Of a DNA stretch of 8,781 bases, positions 1 to 5,326 are shown piece by piece. The stretch lies in assembly GCA_030151135.1 (NCBI GenBank), contig JASLEQ010000575.1, forward strand, positions 1-8,781. The letters run 5' to 3'. Under the pieces are notes generated by a model, which was not told the origin of the DNA, did no database searches, and saw only the letters and a list, made by a program, of their open reading frames with translations. The position numbers and the translations under genes are program-made. This DNA is from Candidatus Sulfotelmatobacter sp. (GTDB lineage Bacteria; Acidobacteriota; Terriglobia; Terriglobales; SbA1). How positions within the stretch are numbered: the first letter of the stretch is position 1; each line of letters starts with the position of its first letter.

Positions 1-776
1 GCACGACGAGACCGCCGCAGCCACCCAGAATGTCGGGTCTGGCTCAAAACCACCCCTAAATCGCATTTCGACCACCTGTGGAAATCGTCAAATTGAGCGA
101 ATTCGACGCCTTCTCTCATTCCCACTTTGGGAACCTCTCCCACGCTTTCCACTAACCCATGCGCCCTCAACTCTTTGCCGACCTTCCGCGCTCAAAAGTT
201 TTCCACAATATTTATTTTTAAGTTGTGACACATAACCTTTACCGAGGATTTCAGAACTGCCAAAGTGAGACTATGCACCAACGGCCCACGACTTATCCTC
301 AACTTAGTAAGTCCACCCGCAATTATTCTCCCAGGCACAGCGCGAACCAAACGCCGGCGCAAGCCGCAGTCCCCTCGGGCCGTCATCTCCCCGCTGCGGT
401 GAGTCACAACTTCCCCCCAAGGGAACAACCAATCGAGAACTTCGTCCCTCAGAGTGACTCAGCGCCTCAGGCGTCTTCCGAACCGACAGGCCAGAAAGCA
501 TCCACGACCCAACAAAACTCCGCGGCTGAAGAAGCCCAAAAAATCTCAGCGACCTCAGCGAACTCGCCGGATCAAGCTTTTCCGGCTACGCCCCAGTCGA
601 ACACGACGCTGGAAGCCCTCCGAACCCGCATTAAGTCCTTAGTTTTGAATAATTTACTTACAAGTCCTTTGCTTACAAAGTTTTACGTCGATCTCGTTAT
701 TCACAATCTTCCTAACTCCAATGCTGCCAAGCTTTTCCGGCGGCACTACCAAAAAATTCTCGACAGGATATCAACT
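1..776. other. Left flank without a supported gene; long possible leader of the finger protein
   Basis: No convincing gene is visible here. All three forward frames are open at the left edge and close at 57-59, 94-96 and about 230, without recognisable protein sequence. The stretch contains a perfect inverted repeat at 119-133 (TTCCCA, CTT, TGGGAA), a DnaA-box-like TTTTCCACA at 199-207, and an AT-rich run at 207-224. The frame of the downstream finger protein stays open from a GTG at 225. However, the codons from 225 to 776 show little third-position GC bias, and 640-720 is clearly AT-richer than the gene body. I therefore read this part as leader or promoter DNA, not as an N-terminal extension, though the open frame of 184 codons leaves doubt. 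Confidence 0.5.
765..768 (+). promoter_or_regulatory. Ribosome binding site (AGGA) that supports the start at 777
   Basis: AGGA lies 8 bases before the ATG at 777. The other in-frame candidates have no comparable site: the GTG at 225 is preceded by AT-rich sequence, and the ATG at 273 only by GTGAGA. The GC-rich third-position bias typical of the gene also begins shortly after 777. Confidence 0.55.
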
Positions 777-1550
777 ATGCCAAACCTAAAAACTTGTACT
801 CATATCAAGGTCTCCGGCGTCCGTTGCGGCGCAGCTCCTCTGCGCGGAGAGCAATTCTGCTACTTCCACCAGCAAGCCCATCGCAGCGTCCGCCGCCCGC
901 CGTTTTCGCGCCTGCATCCCATCGCCATCATCGAAGACGAGGACGCCATCCAGGCCTCGCTCATGGAAGTCATCAATGGACTCGTCCGCAACACCCTCGA
1001 CACCAAGCGTGCCGGTCTCATCCTGCGCGCCCTGCACATCGCCGTGAAAAATGCCGGACGCGTCCGCCTCGAAAGCCACGTCGATCAAAAGGTCCGCGAG
1101 ATTCCCGCCTACGCCGTTCCGACCGAAGAAATGCTTGACCCCATCCCCACCGAGTCCGGATCGCGCGTCGTCCTCGACGAGCAAGCCGAACTGCCCGCCG
1201 TTGCCGCCAAAGAACCGCAAACCATCGATCCCGAACGCCCCCACTGGAACGAAAAGTTCGAAGATGGCGGCCGGGTCCTTGCCCGCCAGACCGCGTCGAA
1301 AAAGGCAGCGGCGCCTGCTCCCACTCCTCCAGTTCGCGTGGAAACAGCCGTCCGCCCGGCCGCACCGAAGCCATCCGTGCCCGCCGCCAGCGCCAACATG
1401 ATTTCTCCGCTCGACGCTTCACGGCCTCGCCCGAACGCCTCCGTCCCTGCACCAGGTCCACGCAAGCCGCCGATAACGGCGGGCGCTAAACCCACGCCTC
1501 CGGCCATTCCTCCGGGACGTCATCGATCCCAGCGCGCAACCGCCGGTTAA
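777..1550 (+). CDS. Cys/His-finger protein of unknown function with Pro/Ala-rich tail
   Basis: The 257-residue product has three visible parts. Residues 7-31 carry Cys7, Cys17, Cys28 and His31 (C-x9-C-x10-C-x2-H), spacing that suggests a small zinc finger. Residues about 50-96 form an acidic then helical segment (EDEDAIQASLMEVINGLVRN and onward) of a type I associate, from memory, with conserved hypothetical proteins of Acidobacteriota. From about residue 167 to the end the chain is Pro/Ala-rich and probably disordered, ending in a basic patch. There is no signal peptide or membrane segment, so it should be cytoplasmic. A nucleic-acid-binding or adaptor role is only a guess. The start at 777 is preferred for its AGGA site and the codon-bias change; GTG 225 (441 aa) and ATG 273 are possible alternatives. 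It converges with the secreted-protein gene on the other strand. Confidence 0.7.
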   Translation: MPNLKTCTHIKVSGVRCGAAPLRGEQFCYFHQQAHRSVRRPPFSRLHPIAIIEDEDAIQASLMEVINGLVRNTLDTKRAGLILRALHIAVKNAGRVRLESHVDQKVREIPAYAVPTEEMLDPIPTESGSRVVLDEQAELPAVAAKEPQTIDPERPHWNEKFEDGGRVLARQTASKKAAAPAPTPPVRVETAVRPAAPKPSVPAASANMISPLDASRPRPNASVPAPGPRKPPITAGAKPTPPAIPPGRHRSQRATAG

Positions 1551-1579
1551 CAAAAAGACGGAAGCCAGCACGAGCGCGC

Positions 1580-1618
1580 AAAAAAAATCCCACCCTACGA
1601 CCAGCGTGCAGGGTGGGT
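1580..1618 (-). terminator. Intrinsic terminator of the small secreted protein gene
   Basis: Arms at 1589-1596 and 1610-1617 (CCCACCCT and AGGGTGGG) are perfectly complementary over 8 bp with a 13-base loop. Read on the minus strand, the stem is followed by one A and then a run of eight T (the A run at 1580-1587). It begins about 30 bases after the stop codon of the minus-strand gene at 1647, so it fits that gene. The T-run is on the wrong side for terminating the plus-strand finger gene, though the stem may still slow polymerase from that side. Confidence 0.85.
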
Positions 1619-1646
1619 CACTTCGATCATTAGGCGGGTCGAGAGA

Positions 1647-1991
1647 TCAGTAATGGTCGCGGTCGTGATCGCGATCGTTATAGTCCTGCTGATCGTGCCA
1701 GCGATGCTCGTCCTCATCCCACCACCGATGATTTTCCTGCCAGCAGCGCTCGCGCGCCTCATGAAGCCTCTGGCGTTTGTCAGCGGCTTCACGGCTGTCG
1801 CGGCCATGACGCTCGATGGCTTCGTGCAGTTCGTGATCGGCGTGCTGGATTCGGTGCTGGCACTCCTCCGGACTCTCGGCGTGCGCCTTTGGTGCCGCTG
1901 TGAATAACAAAAGGCCCGCCAGCGCTGCTGTCGTCATGATCGATGCCACCGAGAAGCCCAGCGCGCCCCCAATTCTCTTGTCAAAATTCAT
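1647..1991 (-). CDS. Small secreted His/Asp/Arg-rich protein
   Basis: The 114-residue product starts with a Sec signal peptide: Lys/Arg at residues 5-6, a hydrophobic core at about 10-33, and an Ala-His-Ala cleavage site at 36-38. The mature chain of 76 residues is extremely hydrophilic, with about 11 His, many Asp, Glu and Arg, two Cys, and a Trp-rich patch (NHRWWDEDEHRWH). It ends in a repeated Asp-Arg-Asp-His motif. It is probably a periplasmic, helical, charged protein; the His/Asp content would suit metal binding, which is inference only. I recognise no named family. The start is the ATG at 1991 because GGAGG lies 7 bases upstream; an in-frame ATG at 2018 lacks such a site. An intrinsic terminator follows, so the gene is probably monocistronic. 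Confidence 0.8.
   Translation of the reverse strand: MNFDKRIGGALGFSVASIMTTAALAGLLLFTAAPKAHAESPEECQHRIQHADHELHEAIERHGRDSREAADKRQRLHEARERCWQENHRWWDEDEHRWHDQQDYNDRDHDRDHY
1655..1678. repeat. Four tandem hexamers encoding the DRDH repeat
   Basis: Four consecutive 6-base units (GGTCGC, GGTCGT, GATCGC, GATCGT) lie inside the 3' end of the secreted-protein gene. On the coding strand they give two copies of Asp-Arg-Asp-His just before the stop. Because the unit is a multiple of three, slippage would change the tail length without a frameshift. Confidence 0.7.
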
Positions 1992-1998
1992 GCGAATT

Positions 1999-2003
1999 CC
2001 TCC
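1999..2003 (-). promoter_or_regulatory. Ribosome binding site (GGAGG) fixing the start at 1991
   Basis: On the minus strand GGAGG sits 7 bases before the ATG at 1991. This decides against the upstream in-frame ATG at 2018, which would place the site inside the coding region. Confidence 0.85.
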
Positions 2004-2059
2004 ATTGGTTTTAAACACACTGCCAACGAAACTAGCGGAACCCCACCCTATCGGACGAT

Positions 2060-2171
2060 CCGGTGGATGCCGTAGGCCACCCGGCTTTCTTCACGCTGCC
2101 GCCTTCCAAATTGTCCGTGGTCTCTCGCCCATGCCGGGTCCTCCGCGCCCCGGTATTCAGGCTTCCTACGG
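2060..2171. other. Candidate structured RNA with nested and competing stems, upstream of ffh
   Basis: This non-coding stretch contains perfect distant complements in nested order: 2070-2076 (CCGTAGG) with 2165-2171 (CCTACGG), 2079-2085 (ACCCGGC) with 2133-2139 (GCCGGGT), and a weaker 2092-2095 with 2116-2119. Two local hairpins use the same bases and exclude the nested form: 2062-2066 with 2077-2081 (GGTGG/CCACC), and 2132-2138 with 2149-2155. The loops are purine-rich when read on the minus strand, which would make it a leader of the secreted-protein gene. On the plus strand it would lie ahead of ffh. It does not show the GGAA / GGAAGCAG tip of SRP RNA, and I could not match it to a known riboswitch. 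Confidence 0.4.
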
Positions 2172-2208
2172 AACCCGCTCCACCTTCAAAGTCTTTGCAG
2201 GGGGCCAC

Positions 2209-2217
2209 TGGTAAAAT
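2209..2217 (+). promoter_or_regulatory. Extended -10 promoter element for ffh
   Basis: TGGTAAAAT is an extended -10 (TGn followed by TAAAAT at 2212-2217). No good -35 lies at normal spacing, which an extended -10 can tolerate. Transcription would begin near 2224, leaving a leader of only about 8 bases before the ffh ATG, in keeping with the absence of a Shine-Dalgarno sequence there. Confidence 0.5.
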
Positions 2218-2231
2218 GTCGAGATACTTCT

Positions 2232-3590
2232 ATGTTTGAGAATCTTCAGGAAAAATTACAGCGCGCCTTCAAGACGCTTCGCGGACAGGCCAAGCTCACC
2301 GAAGAGAACATCGACGAGGCGCTGCGCGAAATCCGGATGGCCTTGCTTGAGGCCGACGTCAACTTCAAGGTCGTCAAGCAACTCATCGATCAGATCAAGG
2401 CCAAGGCGATCGGCACCGACGTCATGACCGCGCTGTCGCCCGGAGAGCAGGTCATCAAGATCCTGCGCGACGAGCTCGTCGAGATCCTGGGCAAGGACAC
2501 GGCTCGCGTGAAGTTCGCGTCTCAGCCTCCAACCGTCATCTTGATGGCCGGGCTGCAAGGTTCCGGTAAGACCACCACCTCGGGCAAGCTCGCGCATTGG
2601 CTGAAGCAGGGCGGACACCGTCCGCTGCTGGTGTCGGTCGACGTCTATCGCCCAGCCGCGCGCGAGCAGCTGAAAATTGTGGCGCAGTCCGTAAAGGCCA
2701 ATCTCTATGAAGGCCAGGTCGACGGGGCCAACACCGCGACGGTCGAGCGACTGGTGAAAGAAGCGCGGCGCGAGGCCATCGTGACCGGGTGCGACACCCT
2801 GATCGTCGATACCGCGGGCCGCTTGCACATCGACGACGACCTGATGGACGAAATGCAGTCGCTGAAGAAACTGCTGAATCCATCGGAGATTCTCTTCGTC
2901 GCGGACTCGATGACTGGACAAGATGCCGTCCGCTCGGCGGAAGAGTTCCACAAGAAGTTGTCGCTGACCGGAGTTGTCCTCACAAAAATGGACGGCGATG
3001 CTCGCGGCGGCGCGGCACTGTCGATCCGCCAGATCACCGGTCAGCCCATCAAGTTCATCGGCATCGGCGAAAAATACGACGCGCTTGAGCCCTTCCATCC
3101 CGACCGCATCGTCTCGCGAATCCTCGGCATGGGCGACATCCTGTCGCTGATCGAGCGCGCTGAAAAGCAGATCGACAAGAAGAAAGCCGAAGAGATGGCC
3201 ACCAAGGCGCTCTCAGGCGACGGATTCTCGCTGGAAGACTTTCGCGATCAGCTGCGCTCAGTGAAGAAAATGGGATCGATGAAGAGCCTGATGGGCATGC
3301 TGCCCTCGATCGGTCCGTTCTCCGGATTGCAAAAAGCCGCGGAAAATGTCGACGAAAAGCAGATTGATCGCGTCGAGGCCATCATCAATTCCATGACGAA
3401 ACATGAGCGCAACCACCATGAGGTCATCAATGGCAGCCGCCGGAAGAGAATCGCGCGCGGATCGGGAACCACGATCCAGGAAGTGAATAATCTTCTTCGC
3501 CAGTACGCGCAGATGAAAAAGATGTTCAAGCAGATGGGCAAGCCCAGCTTTGCCCGCAGATTGGCCGGCATGAAAATGCCGGGAATGTAA
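2232..3590 (+). CDS. ffh: Signal recognition particle protein Ffh (SRP54 GTPase)
   Basis: The 452-residue product has the full Ffh architecture and normal length. The N-terminal helical bundle covers about 1-90. The GTPase domain carries the P-loop GLQGSGKTT at 107-115, DVYRPAA at 137-143, DTAGR at 193-197, and the guanine-specificity motif TKMD at 251-254 followed by GDARGGA. The C-terminal M domain from about 300 is rich in Met and basic residues and contains the SRP-RNA-binding segment with SRRKRIARGSGT. Ffh binds 4.5S RNA, recognises signal sequences on translating ribosomes, and delivers them to the membrane through FtsY. There is no clear Shine-Dalgarno site before the ATG; the N-terminal sequence MFENLQEKLQ is nevertheless the expected start. 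Its stop codon faces the phosphorylase stop across 18 bases, and I see no terminator between them. No SRP RNA gene is visible nearby. Confidence 0.98.
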   Translation: MFENLQEKLQRAFKTLRGQAKLTEENIDEALREIRMALLEADVNFKVVKQLIDQIKAKAIGTDVMTALSPGEQVIKILRDELVEILGKDTARVKFASQPPTVILMAGLQGSGKTTTSGKLAHWLKQGGHRPLLVSVDVYRPAAREQLKIVAQSVKANLYEGQVDGANTATVERLVKEARREAIVTGCDTLIVDTAGRLHIDDDLMDEMQSLKKLLNPSEILFVADSMTGQDAVRSAEEFHKKLSLTGVVLTKMDGDARGGAALSIRQITGQPIKFIGIGEKYDALEPFHPDRIVSRILGMGDILSLIERAEKQIDKKKAEEMATKALSGDGFSLEDFRDQLRSVKKMGSMKSLMGMLPSIGPFSGLQKAAENVDEKQIDRVEAIINSMTKHERNHHEVINGSRRKRIARGSGTTIQEVNNLLRQYAQMKKMFKQMGKPSFARRLAGMKMPGM

Positions 3591-3608
3591 GTCCCAGTTG
3601 GCGGCGAT

Positions 3609-4448
3609 TCAGTTCTCAGCGTCCCGTTCGAGGCGCGGAATTACTGCTCTGAGCAGCGCCTCGAAAATGGTTCTTACACGCTCTCCCGTCTCCATAACTT
3701 CGGCGTGAGAGAGCGGTTGGTCGAGGATTCCCGCTGCCATGTTTGTCACGCACGAAATGGCGAGGACTTCCAGTCCCATGTGGCGGGCGGCGATCACCTC
3801 GGCGACCGTCGACATTCCCACCAGGTCGGCGCCGATGCGTCGCAGATATTCAATTTCCGCGGGCGTCTCATAACTCGGGCCGAGCAGCCCCGCATAGACT
3901 CCTTCATGCAAGGTCAGGTTCAGCTTGGCCGCTTCTTCGCGCGCAATCTGGCGGTAGGCGCGGGAATAAGTGTGCGTCATGTCCGGAAAGCGAACGCCGA
4001 AGCGGTCGTCGTTCGGACCGACAAGAGGATTCGCTCCTTGCAGGTTGATGTGGTCGCGTAGCAGGACGAGCGCTCCTTGCGAATAGCTGAGATTGATGCC
4101 TCCGGCAGCGTTGGTGAGGATCACCGATTTGATCCCCATCCGCCCAAAGACGCGGATCGGAAATGCGACCTGCTGGGCGGAATATCCCTCGTATTGGTGC
4201 ACGCGGCCCTGCATCGCGGCGACCGGAATTTCTCCGGCTCTGCCGATCACCATTCTGCCTGCGTGTCCAATGGCGGTAGATTGCGGGAACGATGGAATCT
4301 CCGCATACGGAACGCGCACAGCTTCCGTAAGGGAGTCCGCAAAGCCGCCAAGCCCGGACCCGAGCACGAGTCCAATGTTCGGCTGGAGCGGACTTCGTTG
4401 CCTGATAAGTTGCGCGGCTTCGTCGGCGAGCGTGAAGTGGTCGGTCAT
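3609..4448 (-). CDS. punA: Purine nucleoside phosphorylase, trimeric (PNP class I) type
   Basis: The 279-residue protein cleaves purine nucleosides (inosine or guanosine type) with phosphate to give the free base and ribose-1-phosphate, in cytosolic purine salvage. The family's landmarks align with the well-studied trimeric enzymes. They are the phosphate-loop Ser31 in GLVLGSGLGG, Arg82, His84 and Tyr86 in QGRVHQYEG, NAAGG at 113-117, Glu194 in GPSYETPAE, Met212-Ser213 in VGMSTV, and the base-contacting Asn236 in SCVTNMA. His248 is at the place of the sugar-contacting His. All key residues are present, so it should be active. The start at 4448 is preferred; an in-frame ATG at 4535 would overlap the upstream nuclease gene and adds a low-quality extension. 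The Shine-Dalgarno match is weak. It follows the ERCC4 nuclease gene by 35 bases, so the two may share a transcript. Confidence 0.95.
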   Translation of the reverse strand: MTDHFTLADEAAQLIRQRSPLQPNIGLVLGSGLGGFADSLTEAVRVPYAEIPSFPQSTAIGHAGRMVIGRAGEIPVAAMQGRVHQYEGYSAQQVAFPIRVFGRMGIKSVILTNAAGGINLSYSQGALVLLRDHINLQGANPLVGPNDDRFGVRFPDMTHTYSRAYRQIAREEAAKLNLTLHEGVYAGLLGPSYETPAEIEYLRRIGADLVGMSTVAEVIAARHMGLEVLAISCVTNMAAGILDQPLSHAEVMETGERVRTIFEALLRAVIPRLERDAEN

Positions 4449-4483
4449 CGTTTCTGATCTTTTGAAAATGACCGCGTCGTCAA

Positions 4484-5122
4484 TTACAGGTCGCCGTCGG
4501 CCAGATATCGGCCGTGGCCGTTGCGGTCCAGCCAATCATACAGAAACGTCTGGTAAAGATAAGACGCCACGATTTCTTCTCCGAGTTCGTGGCTGTCGGT
4601 GCAGATGAAGGGCACACGCAGACCGGTAAGCACGGCAATCAGGGATTGTGTGATCCGATTAGGATTGGCCGCGCGATACGCATATTCGGATTTGATTTCC
4701 GTGAGTGATGATGTGACGACGAGCAGGCTATGCGGGAGATCGGCCATGCGGCGCAGGCGATTGATAAATACCGCCCGGTTCGTGGTGAACGAACAGATCA
4801 GGTCGGCGAGATCTTTGCGCTCGACAACGCAAGTGTCTTCCATCCCTTTGACCGAATAGTCGCCAAGTCGCAAGGCCCGGTGCTCGATCTTGGCAAACCA
4901 TCCTCGGAAGCGGCGGAAGGAAAGAGGATTCTGCTCGCGGGTATCGACGACCGCCACGGGAAGCGGCGTGCGGAGTTGCGTCCCTCCGCGCTCTGGAATC
5001 ACGGGGAGCGGCGGATGCGGGATCGGCGTGGTCTTCGTCCATGCCGCGCTCCACGCGAGCGGAGCCGGGATGAGAGTGCGTTTGCGCGGCATTGCCAGGA
5101 ATAACCGTCTTGAACTCATCAT
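4484..5122 (-). CDS. Stand-alone ERCC4/XPF-type nuclease domain protein
   Basis: The 212-residue product carries the ERCC4 nuclease signature of XPF, MUS81 and Hef enzymes. It has VVDTREQNPL with Asp60 and Glu63, then GDYSV with Asp88, then ERK-x3-D with Glu101, Arg102, Lys103 and Asp107. These residues bind the divalent metal and form the active site, so the domain looks catalytically intact. The remainder to the C-terminus completes a single nuclease fold. There is no helicase and no recognisable helix-hairpin-helix DNA-binding domain, both usual in the eukaryotic and archaeal relatives. The first 50 residues are Pro-rich and basic, perhaps a flexible DNA-binding or partner-binding tail. 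The start at 5122 (or the adjacent ATG at 5119, with AGG 4 bases before it) is uncertain; ATG 5092 is also possible. The likely role is cutting branched DNA in repair, inferred from the family. Confidence 0.88.
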   Translation of the reverse strand: MMSSRRLFLAMPRKRTLIPAPLAWSAAWTKTTPIPHPPLPVIPERGGTQLRTPLPVAVVDTREQNPLSFRRFRGWFAKIEHRALRLGDYSVKGMEDTCVVERKDLADLICSFTTNRAVFINRLRRMADLPHSLLVVTSSLTEIKSEYAYRAANPNRITQSLIAVLTGLRVPFICTDSHELGEEIVASYLYQTFLYDWLDRNGHGRYLADGDL

Positions 5123-5168
5123 ACCTGCGGAGATCCGCGATGGAATAAACAGCTCAAATCATCCCGAT

Positions 5169-5186
5169 ATTCGAGGAAATTCGAGG
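5169..5186. repeat. Direct repeat of ATTCGAGG, one helical turn apart
   Basis: Two identical octamers at 5169-5176 and 5179-5186 are separated by AA, giving a 10-base period. They lie in the 204-base gap between the divergent nuclease and kinase genes, about 47 bases upstream of the nuclease start. This is a plausible site for a regulator binding as a head-to-tail dimer, but nothing else supports it. Confidence 0.35.
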
Positions 5187-5279
5187 TGGTTTTAAGCCCT
5201 GCCTGCGGTGTTCGGGTTTCGTAACAAGAGCCCAATTCTCCGGCTAGGAAGGGCGGAATCCGGTAGCCTGAAACAACTG

Positions 5280-5316
5280 GAGACCGCATCTTTCGCGCGC
5301 GTGGGAACGGGGTCTC
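5280..5316 (+). promoter_or_regulatory. Inverted repeat just ahead of the kinase ribosome binding site
   Basis: GAGACC at 5280-5285 and GGTCTC at 5311-5316 are perfect 6-base complements around a 25-base GC-rich spacer. The only Shine-Dalgarno-like sequence for the kinase, GGGG at 5317-5320, abuts the right arm. If formed in the mRNA, the stem could affect access to the weak start site. It could equally be an operator or chance. Confidence 0.3.
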
Positions 5317-5326
5317 GGGGTAATCA

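Noticed and set aside
786..1244. Minus-strand open frame of 152 codons opposite the finger protein
   Set aside because: The plus strand has the Cys/His finger and third-position GC bias; the antisense product is Gly/Asp-rich with no motif or start site.
1653..1907. Plus-strand open frame encoding a highly hydrophobic, apparently membrane-spanning 84-residue peptide
   Set aside because: It is the antisense of the secreted-protein gene. Asp, His and Arg codons read backwards give Ile, Val and Ala codons, which produces a false membrane pattern. The minus strand has the signal peptide, GGAGG site and terminator.
2060..2171. Resemblance of the minus strand to cyclic-di-GMP or cobalamin riboswitch fragments (GCCGGGTGGCC and similar)
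   Set aside because: Only short GC-rich pieces agree; the required conserved core bases are not present in order.
1900..2214. Plus-strand open frame of 104 codons running into the ffh upstream region
   Set aside because: Half is antisense to the secreted-protein signal peptide, and the rest overlaps the structured non-coding element. No ribosome site or recognisable domain.
2019..2231. SRP RNA (ffs) gene beside ffh
   Set aside because: I looked on both strands for the conserved tip (GGAA loop followed by GGAAGCAG-like sequence) and did not find it.
2256..3098. 280-codon minus-strand open frame inside ffh
   Set aside because: It is a shadow of the strongly biased ffh codons. ffh is unmistakable on the plus strand, and the antisense product has no recognisable motif.
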